A stretch of DNA of 32,633 bases, from assembly GCA_009840575.1 (NCBI GenBank), contig VXNO01000080.1, positions 1 to 32,633 on the forward strand. Reading direction: 5' to 3'. The notes below the pieces were generated by a model that ran no database searches, was not told the origin of the DNA, and worked only from the letters and a program-made list of their open reading frames with translations. How positions within the stretch are numbered: the first letter of the stretch is position 1; every line of letters starts with the position of its first letter. This DNA is from Chloroflexota bacterium (GTDB taxonomy: Bacteria; Chloroflexota; Anaerolineae; Aggregatilineales; Phototrophicaceae). Shown here piece by piece: positions 1 through 7,551 of this stretch. Both the position numbers and the translations under genes were made by a program.

Positions 1-2
1 AA

Positions 3-215
3 GTCTCGAAGACGAAAGAGATCCCCTACGATTGGCCTGGCGCGATGGGCGTGCCGATTTCTTTTTTGGACAAGCACAATCCGGGCCAGTTTGAAATCAT
101 TGGAATGGATAGGCCGTTGATTACCGAGTTGACAGGAAAAGTTAGTCGATTTTGGCTAAACGGCACAGAGAAATATGCTCGTATAGTCATCCGCAACAAG
201 AGGCTGCAAGCATGA
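3..215 (+). CDS. EcoRI-type adenine-specific DNA methyltransferase, C-terminal fragment
   Basis: Only the last 70 residues are present; the 5' end lies outside the window. The frame is open from base 3 to TGA at 213-215. The tail contains IPYDWPGAMGVPISFLDKHN followed by a 'PGQFEIIG' block and ends in 'YARIVIRNKR'. From memory this matches the C-terminus of the EcoRI_methylase (PF13651)-type adenine methyltransferases common in R-M systems, phages and prophages. The catalytic and SAM-binding motifs would be upstream and cannot be checked. The stop overlaps the next gene's start (ATGA), implying translational coupling to the DUF262-HNH protein. The local sequence is less GC-rich than the rest of the window, consistent with horizontal transfer. 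Family call is fairly confident; enzymatic activity is inferred. Confidence 0.75.
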   Translation, partial: VSKTKEIPYDWPGAMGVPISFLDKHNPGQFEIIGMDRPLITELTGKVSRFWLNGTEKYARIVIRNKRLQA

Positions 216-1309
216 AGATCGAGATGCTCGACCTCACAGTCGGCGAGCTTGTTGAGGGCTATCAGGACAAGGGCGATGATGGCGTCTTCGGCTATGGCGG
301 CAGGCTGGACATCCGCCCGCCCTACCAGCGCGAGTTCATCTACAAGGGCAAGCAGCGCGAGGCGGTCATTACTTCGATCATCGGCGGCTTCCCGCTCAAT
401 GTCATGTACTGGGCGGCGCGGGACGACGGCGGTTTCGAGGTTGTCGATGGGCAGCAGCGCACGATATCCATCGGGCAGTACAGAAACAGCGAGTTCTCGG
501 TAAATGATCAGTACTTTCACAACCTCACGCTTAAAGAACAAGCCAACATACTGGATTACAAATTGATGGTCTATATCTGCGCTGGCACGCACCGGGACAA
601 GCTGGATTGGTTCCGAACAGTCAATATCGCTGGCGAGAAACTCTACGACCAAGAGCTGCGCAACGCGGTTTATTCTGGTTCGTGGATAGCAAGCGCCAAG
701 CAGGATTTCAGCAAAACTGGCTGCCCGGCCGCCGGCTTGGGCGGTGATTACATGACCGGCTCGCCGATTCGCCAGGATTATCTCGAAACTGTCATCAAGT
801 GGATTGCCGACGCCGAAGACGCCACGAGCATCGAAGACTACATGGCGATACATCAGCACGATGAAAATGCCGATGCGCTCTGGGAGTACTTTCGCTCGCT
901 TATTGACTGGATAGAAGGGACATTCACGAAGAAACGCAAAAAGATAATGAAGGGCGTCGACTGGGGGATTCTCTACAACAGATTCAAATATGAAGAGCTA
1001 GATCCGGTCGAGATTGAGAAAGAAACCGCGCGGCTTATCCTGGACGATGATGTAGATAACAAAAAAGGCATTTATCCATACGTCCTTACTCGTGAAGAAA
1101 AGTATTTGAATATCCGCGCCTTTAAGCCGGGTATGCGGCAGAAAGCCTATGAGCTGCAAAATGGCGCGTGCGCGCTATGCGGCAAGGAACTTGACATCTC
1201 CGAGATGGAAGCCGACCATATAACACCCTGGTCGGAAGGCGGCAAGACAATCGTCGAGAACTGCCAGATGCTGTGCCGTCCCTGCAACCGCAGCAAAGGC
1301 AAGAAATGA
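212..1309 (+). CDS. DUF262 domain + HNH endonuclease protein
   Basis: This 365-residue protein has two recognisable parts. The N-terminal DUF262 (ParB/Srx-like) domain carries PPYQREF at 36-42 and the signature DGQQRT at 79-84, the nucleotide-handling motif of GmrS/BrxU/SspE-like proteins. The C-terminal HNH nuclease has CALC at 320-323, ADHITPW at 334-340, a GG/N stretch ending at N350 and CRPCNR at 355-360, i.e. the zinc-binding CxxC...CxxC pair around the DH catalytic motif. I chose ATG 212, which overlaps the methyltransferase TGA, rather than the in-frame ATG at 152, because the family begins with a short MKIE-type leader. DUF262-HNH proteins are known in type IV restriction and BREX-associated modification-dependent defence. 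Pairing with an EcoRI-type methylase suggests a restriction-like role; this is an inference. Codon use is AT-richer than in neighbouring genes. Confidence 0.88.
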   Translation: MKIEMLDLTVGELVEGYQDKGDDGVFGYGGRLDIRPPYQREFIYKGKQREAVITSIIGGFPLNVMYWAARDDGGFEVVDGQQRTISIGQYRNSEFSVNDQYFHNLTLKEQANILDYKLMVYICAGTHRDKLDWFRTVNIAGEKLYDQELRNAVYSGSWIASAKQDFSKTGCPAAGLGGDYMTGSPIRQDYLETVIKWIADAEDATSIEDYMAIHQHDENADALWEYFRSLIDWIEGTFTKKRKKIMKGVDWGILYNRFKYEELDPVEIEKETARLILDDDVDNKKGIYPYVLTREEKYLNIRAFKPGMRQKAYELQNGACALCGKELDISEMEADHITPWSEGGKTIVENCQMLCRPCNRSKGKK

Positions 1310-1497
1310 TTGCCGTTTAATCGGCCTGCCCCACCCCCGGCCCCTCCCCGACGCATCAGGGAGGGGAGCTAAGGCAGACGGAATCGCGATTCTGTATGGG
1401 TTTCGATGCCTATGCGAATGCTCGGCGCGATCTTCCCCCCATTGCTATGGGGGGACCGAGGGGGGTAGACCCATTGCTATGGGGACCGAGGGGGTTG
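1307..1497 (+). repeat. Composite intergenic repeat, copy 1
   Basis: From the TGA of the HNH gene to about 1469 the sequence is closely similar to 17835-17995. It contains a hairpin (1341-1366, CCCCTCCC/GGGAGGGG, 10-nt loop) and a palindrome at 1435-1454 (CCCCCCAT-TGCT-ATGGGGGG). The palindrome module and its GACCGAGGGGG tail are repeated in shortened form at 1470-1497. The matching end of the module is also present inverted at 32416-32467. No coding potential is seen. There is no T-run after either hairpin, so intrinsic termination is not supported. The stretch 1310-1588 otherwise holds only the metA promoter. Confidence 0.8.
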
Positions 1498-1539
1498 AAA
1501 CGGGCGCGGCGATAACTCGCCCGCAAGCCCGCTAGCATC

Positions 1540-1548
1540 TGCTATACT
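1540..1548 (+). promoter_or_regulatory. Extended -10 promoter for metA
   Basis: TGCTATACT is a TG-N-TATACT extended -10 element, 40 bp before the metA ATG. No convincing -35 hexamer sits 17 bp upstream, as is usual for extended -10 promoters. The implied leader is only about 35 nt, too short for a SAM riboswitch. The same TGC-TA.AAT arrangement occurs at 18280-18288. Confidence 0.5.
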
Positions 1549-1588
1549 GCTGGTCTATTTCCGCGCTGCATGTTCACGGGAGCGGCTC

Positions 1589-2653
1589 ATGCCTTTGGTT
1601 GCCCATAGTCCCCTGCCCAGCTTCGACCGCCTGCGGCAACGCGGACAAGAAGTGCTGACGTTGCGTCGCGCGCTGAGCCAGGATATCCGCGAGCTGCATA
1701 TTGGCTTGCTGAATATGATGCCTGATGCCGCGCTGCAGATCACCGAGCGCCAGTTCATGCGGCTGGTCGGCAATTGCAACCAGATCGCCCAGTTCTATGT
1801 GCATGTATTTTCTGTGCCCGGCTTGGGGCGCAGCGCCGCGACGCAAGCCTATATCGACCAGTACTACACAACCTTTGAGCAAGTCAAGCAAGAGGGCTTG
1901 GACGCCTTGATCATCACTGGCGCCAACGTCGCCAACCCCAGCCTGGATGAAGAAGCCTTCTGGCAGCCTCTGACCGAGGTGATCGGCTGGGCGCGGGAGC
2001 ATGTTACTTCGACCTTGTGCAGTTGTTTGGCCACGCACGCGCTGTTGAAATACCTGCATAAAATTGACCGCGTCAAACGCGAAGACAAAAAGTGGGGCGT
2101 CTTTGAGCATCGCGTAACCCAGCCCAATCACCCGCTTTTACGCGAGATTAATACCCGCTTTGATGTGCCGCACTCGCGTTGGAACGACATCAGCCGCGCC
2201 CAGGCCGAAGCGGCTGGCTTGACTGTATTGATCCAAAGCGTCAATGGCGATATGCACATGGCGGTCAGCCGCGATCAACTGCGCATGGTCTACTTCCAGG
2301 GGCATCCCGAATACGATATCAACAGCCTGCTCAAAGAGTACAAGCGCGACTTGCTGGGCTATCTCAACGGGAAGAATGCCCAGCCGCCCTACCCGGAAAA
2401 TTACTTCCCGCTGTCAGCCAGGGAAATCGCCGAGCGCTACCTCTTGCGCGCTCAACTGGCATTGGAAAGCGACGCGCCCTTGCCCGACTTCCCCGAAGCG
2501 CAAGTCCTGCCGCATTTGGACAACACCTGGGGCGATACCGCCCGCGCCATCTTCAATAACTGGCTGGGCGCGGTCTACCAGGTTACCAATGTGGTTCGGC
2601 ATCTGCCCTTTGACGCCGGCATCGACCCGGACGACCCGTTGAATATCCTGTGA
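1589..2653 (+). CDS. metA: Homoserine O-acyltransferase (O-succinyl/acetyltransferase, MetA family)
   Basis: The enzyme acylates L-homoserine from an acyl-CoA, the first committed step from homoserine to methionine. The protein is 354 residues, longer than the roughly 309 of E. coli MetA, with N- and C-terminal extensions. Family landmarks are RELHIGLLNMMPDAALQITE at 34-53, TSTLCSCLATHALL with catalytic Cys146 in the place of E. coli Cys142, DVPHSRWND at 192-200, and GHPEYD at 238-243 supplying His239 and Glu241 of the triad. The opening MPLVAHSPLPSFDRLR matches, from memory, extended MetA-type proteins of gammaproteobacteria such as Thioalkalivibrio, so transfer is possible. Succinyl versus acetyl specificity cannot be decided by eye. 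ATG 1589 has an SD-like CGGGAG at 1577-1582. The stop overlaps the next gene's GTG (GTGA), so the two genes are coupled. Confidence 0.93.
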   Translation: MPLVAHSPLPSFDRLRQRGQEVLTLRRALSQDIRELHIGLLNMMPDAALQITERQFMRLVGNCNQIAQFYVHVFSVPGLGRSAATQAYIDQYYTTFEQVKQEGLDALIITGANVANPSLDEEAFWQPLTEVIGWAREHVTSTLCSCLATHALLKYLHKIDRVKREDKKWGVFEHRVTQPNHPLLREINTRFDVPHSRWNDISRAQAEAAGLTVLIQSVNGDMHMAVSRDQLRMVYFQGHPEYDINSLLKEYKRDLLGYLNGKNAQPPYPENYFPLSAREIAERYLLRAQLALESDAPLPDFPEAQVLPHLDNTWGDTARAIFNNWLGAVYQVTNVVRHLPFDAGIDPDDPLNIL

Positions 2654-3480
2654 ACGGGCTGCTAAACGCCGCGGATTACCTGCGCTTCCCTCAACAGGCG
2701 GGCGACTTTCGTTATGCCTATGGCGCGCGCCCTCTGCAATTCGCGGAGCTAAGCCTGCCTGCCACCGCCCCGCCCCACCCGGTCATCGCCTTGATCCATG
2801 GCGGCTGCTACCGCGAGATCTTCGACTTGCGCCCGCTGAGTACGTTGGTTAGGGAATTGGTCGGCATGGGCTATGCGGTTTGGAATATCGAATATCGGCG
2901 GCATGGCTGTGATGGCGGCTTCCCGAATATGTTCCTGGATGCGGCGGCGGCGGTCGACTTTCTGCGCCAGATCGCGCGCGAGCATGAGATCGACCTGGGG
3001 CGCGTCATCAGCCTTGGGCATTCGGCGGGCGGGCACCTGGCGCTGTGGCTGGCGGGACGCAGGCGCATCCCCGCCGGCAACTTGCTTTACAGGACAGACC
3101 CGGTGCCAATACCGGCGGCGCTGGCACTAGCGCCACTGTGCGATATCGCGAGCGCCTGGCAGCGGGGCGCTTGTGGCGAGGCGCTGCTGGAGGTCATGGG
3201 CGGCTCGCCGGCTGATGCGCCCGCCAATTATCGGGCTGGCTCGCCGGCGCAACTGCTGCCCCTGGGCGCGCGGCAACTGCTGCTGGTCGGCGAGCATGAC
3301 AACGACATCCTGAGCGAAGCGCAAGAGTATACCCAGGCGGCAGTAGCGCATGGCGACCCGGCGCGCTTGCTCGTCCTGCCTGGAGCCGGCCATTTTGAGA
3401 TTGTCGATGTCAGGTCAGCCGCCTGGCGCGTGGTTCGCGGCGCGCTGCAACAATTTGCGGCTGGGGGCGCAATGCGTTAG
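2650..3480 (+). CDS. Alpha/beta hydrolase (esterase / kynurenine formamidase-like)
   Basis: The 276-residue protein has the layout of carboxylesterase-like alpha/beta hydrolases. It carries the oxyanion-hole HGG at 50-52, nucleophile elbow GHSAGG at 123-128 (Ser125), acid Asp217 in GEHDND and His248 in GAGHFE. There is no signal peptide, so it should be cytoplasmic. The start is GTG at 2650, overlapping the metA TGA by four bases, and the coding sequence leaves no room for another start near the metA end. The HGG plus GHSAGG combination and the size resemble kynurenine formamidase/arylformamidase-type enzymes, but the substrate cannot be told from sequence and no tryptophan-catabolism genes are nearby. 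Coupling to metA is a fact of layout; a functional link to methionine synthesis is not shown. Confidence 0.88.
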   Translation: MNGLLNAADYLRFPQQAGDFRYAYGARPLQFAELSLPATAPPHPVIALIHGGCYREIFDLRPLSTLVRELVGMGYAVWNIEYRRHGCDGGFPNMFLDAAAAVDFLRQIAREHEIDLGRVISLGHSAGGHLALWLAGRRRIPAGNLLYRTDPVPIPAALALAPLCDIASAWQRGACGEALLEVMGGSPADAPANYRAGSPAQLLPLGARQLLLVGEHDNDILSEAQEYTQAAVAHGDPARLLVLPGAGHFEIVDVRSAAWRVVRGALQQFAAGGAMR

Positions 3481-3508
3481 GATTGAGCCAGCAAGGAGGC
3501 AAAATCGC

Positions 3509-3919
3509 ATGTTTACACGATTGGCGCATGTCTGCATCGGCGCGACCGACCTGGCGGCTGCCGAGCGTTTTTATGTCGAGCGGTTGGGCATGGAAAAAGC
3601 CTTCGACTTCATCCGTGGGGGGTGGCGCATCGGCTTTTATGTCAAGGCGGGCGGCACCACTTTCATCGAAGTCTTCGCGGAAAGCGCAGCGCCCAATTAC
3701 GAACGACCCATCATCAAGCATTTTTGCCTGGAAGTCGCCGATATCGACCAGGCTATCGCGGCATTGACAGTGCGCGGTGTTGTTGTCGAGCCCAAGAAAA
3801 TGGGCGCAGACAACAATTGGCAAGCCTGGCTGACCGACCCCAGCGGCGTGCGTATCGAGCTCATGCAATATAGTGAAAACAGTACGCAATTCACGGGCGA
3901 GCCGGTCCTGCTCGATTGA
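3509..3919 (+). CDS. VOC-superfamily (glyoxalase/bleomycin-resistance-type) protein
   Basis: This is a 136-residue single-module vicinal-oxygen-chelate protein with two beta-alpha-beta-beta-beta repeats. The four expected metal ligands are in place: His7 (LAHVCIG), Glu54 (TFIEVF), His71 (IKHFCLEV) and Glu117 (VRIELMQ), and the family-typical LTDPSGVRIEL is at 108-118. ATG 3509 is preceded by a strong AAGGAGG at 3493-3499, which rules out the longer upstream frame. The H/E/H/E pattern is that of glyoxalase I or methylmalonyl-CoA epimerase-like enzymes, but the fold also serves dioxygenases and resistance proteins, so the reaction is left open. It follows the hydrolase by 28 bp and probably belongs to the same transcript. 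Confidence 0.88.
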   Translation: MFTRLAHVCIGATDLAAAERFYVERLGMEKAFDFIRGGWRIGFYVKAGGTTFIEVFAESAAPNYERPIIKHFCLEVADIDQAIAALTVRGVVVEPKKMGADNNWQAWLTDPSGVRIELMQYSENSTQFTGEPVLLD

Positions 3920-4012
3920 GCGCCGCTGTAGCAAGGCGCGCGGAAGGCACAAGAACACGGTCGCAATTCGCTGCCAGATGCGCAGCTGACAATATCCGCC
4001 AAGGTTCTCAAG

Positions 4013-6100
4013 ATGAGCGCCACGCCGGAAACTCCCCAGCCTGAGCACCGATATTATGCGCGCACGGTGGTTGTGCCGCTGGGTCGCCCTGATACCGCCG
4101 TAGAAATGCTGCGCATCGCCGGGGAAATCGTACACCCCAGCGAGGGCTTGGTCATCGCTTTGGTGATCTCGCTGGGCAACGTCGAGCAAACAGCCACGGT
4201 TAGCGATGAATTGCAAGCTATCATCGATGATTTCAGCCAATCGGGCCGCAAGCGCCGCGTCGAGCTGGTTACTGAAATGGCGGAAAGCATCTCCCGCGGC
4301 ATCCTGGATGTGGCGCGTGAACGCGGCTCGGATGTCATCATCCTGGGCGTGCGGCAGTCGGCGCAGGGGCGCGTCAAGCTGGGCACAGTCGTCGAGAACG
4401 TCATCGCGACAGCGCCCTGTGGCGTCTTGATTTATCGGCAGTCGCCCTCGCCCCACTATGATCGGGTGGTCGTCCCGGTTGATGGCCGGCTGGCTGCTGT
4501 GCATGCGGTGCGGCTGGGCGTCAGCCTGGCTATCCAGCACGGCATCCCGCTGCAGCAGATGAATGTGCAGGACGATTATCACTACAACCCTGTGCACGAA
4601 GCCGCCATCACCAGCTACGAAGCGCGCTTGCCCCATCAGCGCGACCTGAGCAAGCGCATCATCACCAGCAACCAGCCCGCGCGCGAGATCCTGGGCATGG
4701 CCACAGAAGATGACTTGTTGGTCTTGGGCTTCTCACAGAAGAGCGACTTCGAACGGCAGATAACCAACGATGTCAGCAATCAGTTGCTGAGCCAGGCGCC
4801 GGGTCCGGTCATTTTAATCTCGCAGATCGAATGGCACCGTGGCTTGCGCGGCATAATCGAACACGGGATCGCCCGCTTTAATCCGCGCCTCACGCAGGTG
4901 GAACAGACCGAGATGATCTGGAGCGCGCAGAAGAACGCCAGCTCCAACCTGGATTATCTGGTGATGATCGTGCTATCGGCGGCATTGGCGACGCTGGGCT
5001 TGCTGACCAATAGCGCGGCAGTCATCATCGGCGCGATGCTGGTTGCGCCCTTGATGTCGCCCTTGTCCAGTTTTTCCACAGGGCTGGCCAGCGGCATCAT
5101 CCAGTTGACGCGGCGCGCCAGCCTGTCGCTCTTTCAGGGTGTAACGTTGGCGCTGTTGATCTCGCTGGTGATGGGCTTGCTGCTGCCCATTGATTCGCCG
5201 ACTGAAGAGATGCTGGTGCGGGGCAGTCCCAGCTTGCTGGATGCGGCGATCGCGCTGGTATCGGGCTGGGTGGCGGCTTATGCCACGGCGCGCAAAGGCA
5301 TCCCGGCGGCGCTGGCTGGCGTGGCAATCGCGGCGGCGCTGATGCCGCCCATCTGCACCATCGGGCTGGGTTTGGCGCTGAGCGATATCGACCTGGCTTT
5401 TGGCGCGAACCTGCTCTTCCTGGCGAATATCGCCTTCATCATCGCGGCGCAATACATCACATTTTTGTGGATGGGCATGCACCCCAGCCAGGAACGCGAG
5501 GGCGCGACGCGACGCAACCTGCAAGTTTGGCGGCTGATGCTGGCGGTGATCGCCGTGCTGGTGCTGCTGGTTTTTGCCCGGCTCGGCTCATTAGCCATTG
5601 ATGAGGCGCATATCCGCGCGCGGCTCGAGGCGGAGGCTTTCCCCGGCGCGACAGTCGTGGAATACAATGTCATCCGCGGGCTGCCGCTGGGGGTGCAGCT
5701 CTTGGTGCAAGCGGACCACATCATCAGTCCCGACGAGGTTAATGCCGCGCAAGCGCTGCTGGACGCGCTTTATCAGCAGCATATCCAACTGACGGTGGTC
5801 TCGCTGCAAGTCGTGCGACCGCTGGATGACCTGGCGGAGGCGATGGTAGCGGCGCTGCAGGCTACTTTACCCGGCGCGAGCATCAGCGAGTTCCGCATTG
5901 AACCTGGCGAGCCGCTGGTGGTGCATGCGGCTGCGCGCGCGCTGTCCCCGCCCCGCCAGGCGCAGCTCGAGCAACTGCGCCTGGAAATGAGCGAGCTGGC
6001 AGAGGCACCGGTAGAATTGCGAATCGCCTGGCAGCGGCTATTGGCAGCCGAAGCGCCCACGCCCACGCCGCAAGCAAGCTCTGGCGACCCCAGCGAATAA
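4013..6100 (+). CDS. Tandem universal-stress-protein domains fused to DUF389 membrane domain
   Basis: The 695-residue protein begins with two USP (UspA-like) nucleotide-binding modules at about 15-143 and 148-272. The first ends with a degenerate version of the ATP-binding G-rich stretch (ILGVRQSAQGRVKLGTVVEN). Residues about 312-500 form a DUF389 (TIGR00341-like) integral membrane domain with several hydrophobic helices, including TNSAAVIIGAMLVAPLMSPL and ALMPPICTIGLGLAL. One more membrane helix lies near 503-528. The remaining ~165 residues are soluble, with two alpha/beta-like halves and an Ala/Pro/Thr-rich end. USP domains sense ATP or stress. DUF389 proteins are membrane proteins of unknown function, so the fusion suggests a stress-gated membrane protein; this is an inference. 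ATG 4013 is used, with a weak AAGG upstream. Confidence 0.87.
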   Translation: MSATPETPQPEHRYYARTVVVPLGRPDTAVEMLRIAGEIVHPSEGLVIALVISLGNVEQTATVSDELQAIIDDFSQSGRKRRVELVTEMAESISRGILDVARERGSDVIILGVRQSAQGRVKLGTVVENVIATAPCGVLIYRQSPSPHYDRVVVPVDGRLAAVHAVRLGVSLAIQHGIPLQQMNVQDDYHYNPVHEAAITSYEARLPHQRDLSKRIITSNQPAREILGMATEDDLLVLGFSQKSDFERQITNDVSNQLLSQAPGPVILISQIEWHRGLRGIIEHGIARFNPRLTQVEQTEMIWSAQKNASSNLDYLVMIVLSAALATLGLLTNSAAVIIGAMLVAPLMSPLSSFSTGLASGIIQLTRRASLSLFQGVTLALLISLVMGLLLPIDSPTEEMLVRGSPSLLDAAIALVSGWVAAYATARKGIPAALAGVAIAAALMPPICTIGLGLALSDIDLAFGANLLFLANIAFIIAAQYITFLWMGMHPSQEREGATRRNLQVWRLMLAVIAVLVLLVFARLGSLAIDEAHIRARLEAEAFPGATVVEYNVIRGLPLGVQLLVQADHIISPDEVNAAQALLDALYQQHIQLTVVSLQVVRPLDDLAEAMVAALQATLPGASISEFRIEPGEPLVVHAAARALSPPRQAQLEQLRLEMSELAEAPVELRIAWQRLLAAEAPTPTPQASSGDPSE

Positions 6101-6113
6101 CAGCAACCGCGAG

Positions 6114-6131
6114 CAGGGCAATCGCATCAAA
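6114..6131 (+). repeat. Solo copy of the MITE terminal repeat
   Basis: CAGGGCAATCGCATCAAA is identical to the left end of the 298-bp element at 17454-17751. The next bases (AAGTAAGTA) also recur at 17817-17825. No inverted partner is found before 7000, so this is either a one-ended remnant or an independent short repeat. Confidence 0.7.
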
Positions 6132-6166
6132 GTAAGTAGCCCTCAACATTTCGTGTTTGCCCACCC

Positions 6167-6454
6167 ATGGAAGGTCAAACCAGCTACAGAATACGAAGCC
6201 TGGGCGGAAGTCGCAGCCTTGGATTGCAAGCCCGACTGCACGGGTTTGAGGGCGACAATGCGCTCCTCTACATGATCGACATTTTCCGCGGCAGCTATAA
6301 TGACTTCGTCGTCGTTCACACCAGCCAAAGCTCAGCGACCTCGCATGACTTCGGCGGCTTGCGCGCGGATACCGCCTATTCCTTCCAACTCATAGCGCTG
6401 TTGCAAGACGGAAGTTCAGTAACTGAGCATGGGCAGGCGCGCACCGCGTCCTAG
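6167..6454 (+). CDS. Small hypothetical protein with Fn3-like sequence
   Basis: A 95-residue open frame without a clear Shine-Dalgarno sequence. Residues about 20-93 read like one fibronectin type III domain (ARLHGFEGDNALLYMID, then DFGGLRADTAYSFQLIAL), with the Leu-x-x-x-Thr-x-Tyr tail motif of Fn3 repeats. There is no signal peptide or membrane segment. It lies directly behind a transposon-end repeat, so it may be a fragment of a larger secreted protein cut off by an insertion or deletion. The frame upstream is closed by a TAG at 6137-6139. Expression is uncertain. Confidence 0.42.
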   Translation: MEGQTSYRIRSLGGSRSLGLQARLHGFEGDNALLYMIDIFRGSYNDFVVVHTSQSSATSHDFGGLRADTAYSFQLIALLQDGSSVTEHGQARTAS

Positions 6455-6501
6455 CGCGACAGCTTGAAGCCAGTCGGAGGTGGCGGCAAAGCAGCCCGGG
6501 G

Positions 6502-7551
6502 CTACTGCCAGGTCTGACGCAGTACGCGCAGCCAATTCTGATGAGCCATTTTGTGCAGCAGCGCGTCATCGTAGCCGGCGGCTTTGAGCGCGGCGGTCAA
6601 TCGCGGCAGCCCAGCGGCATCGCCCAGCGCATCGGGCACACGCGCGCCATCAAAGTCCGAGCCGAAGCCGACGCGGCTTTCGCCCAGGCGCTCAACCAGA
6701 TAATCAAAGTGCCGTACCATAATATCCAAGCCGCGGTCGCTGTCCCATGCGCCGTCTTCATTGAGGAAGCTGGTGGCGAAGTTCAAGCCGACCATGCCAT
6801 CGGAGGCTTTGATGGCGTCTAGCTGCGCATCGGTCAGATTGCGGGAGATAGGGCAGAGCGCATGCGCATTGGAATGCGTGGCGACTAGGGGCGCGTCGCT
6901 CAATGCGGCGACATCCCAAAAGCCGGCTTCGTTCATGTGCGAAAGGTCGATCATGATGCCCAGTTGGTTGCACCGTTTGACCAGGCGCTTGCCCACTGCG
7001 GTCAAGCCAGGACCAATATCAGGCGAAGACTGGAAGGCGATAGGCACGCCATGCGCGAAGATAGTCGGGCGACTCCAGACGATGCCCAAAGAACGCAAGC
7101 CCGCCTGATAAAAGACTTCCAGCGCGTTCAAGTCGGCGTCGATGGCTTCCGCGCCTTCAATGTGCAGGATGGCGGCGAAGACCCCTGTTTCAATGCAGGT
7201 TTGCAATTCATCGGCGCTGCGCGCGATCTTGACTTGACCGCCCGACTCCGCCTCAATGCGAAACAAATCAGCCGCCATGCGCTGCGCCACAGACAGGGCG
7301 TACTCATGCTCAACCGCCGGCGGCGCATACGGCTTGCTGGTATCGGGCATGCTGCCGGGGTCGATGCGGTCTTCGAGATTGGGTGCCCAGATGGCGAAGA
7401 ATCCGCCCGCCAAGCCGCCCTTTCGCGCGCGCGGCAAGTCGATATGCCCGCCCTCCATGCCGCGCAGGAAATCGCTATAACTGACATCGTCGTTCTGGTA
7501 GAAGCGCAGAAGCGTATCGTTGTGGCCGTCAAATATCGAGAACTGGGGCAT
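6502..7551 (-). CDS. Membrane dipeptidase (renal dipeptidase family, peptidase M19)
   Basis: This 349-residue zinc dipeptidase hydrolyses dipeptides, including D-amino-acid-containing ones, in the M19 family. The binuclear metal ligands are visible: DGHND at 8-12 (His10, Asp12), bridging Glu132 in LHIEGAEA, His205 in DLSHMNEAGF, His226 in VATHSNAHAL, and Asp299 in GFGSDFDGA. SRNLTD at 236-241 is also typical. No signal peptide is present, so it is cytosolic despite the family name. The ATG at 7551 shares one base with the TAA of the upstream 54-residue ORF (TAATG), so the two are translationally coupled. The length is normal for the family. Confidence 0.92.
   Translation of the reverse strand: MPQFSIFDGHNDTLLRFYQNDDVSYSDFLRGMEGGHIDLPRARKGGLAGGFFAIWAPNLEDRIDPGSMPDTSKPYAPPAVEHEYALSVAQRMAADLFRIEAESGGQVKIARSADELQTCIETGVFAAILHIEGAEAIDADLNALEVFYQAGLRSLGIVWSRPTIFAHGVPIAFQSSPDIGPGLTAVGKRLVKRCNQLGIMIDLSHMNEAGFWDVAALSDAPLVATHSNAHALCPISRNLTDAQLDAIKASDGMVGLNFATSFLNEDGAWDSDRGLDIMVRHFDYLVERLGESRVGFGSDFDGARVPDALGDAAGLPRLTAALKAAGYDDALLHKMAHQNWLRVLRQTWQ

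Noticed and set aside
1498..1588. Possible SAM riboswitch before metA
   Set aside because: The leader after the extended -10 is only about 35 nt and has no suitable pairing.
3410..4636. A 408-codon minus-strand frame across the VOC and USP-DUF389 genes
   Set aside because: It runs antisense to two genes with well-conserved motifs and shows no domain.
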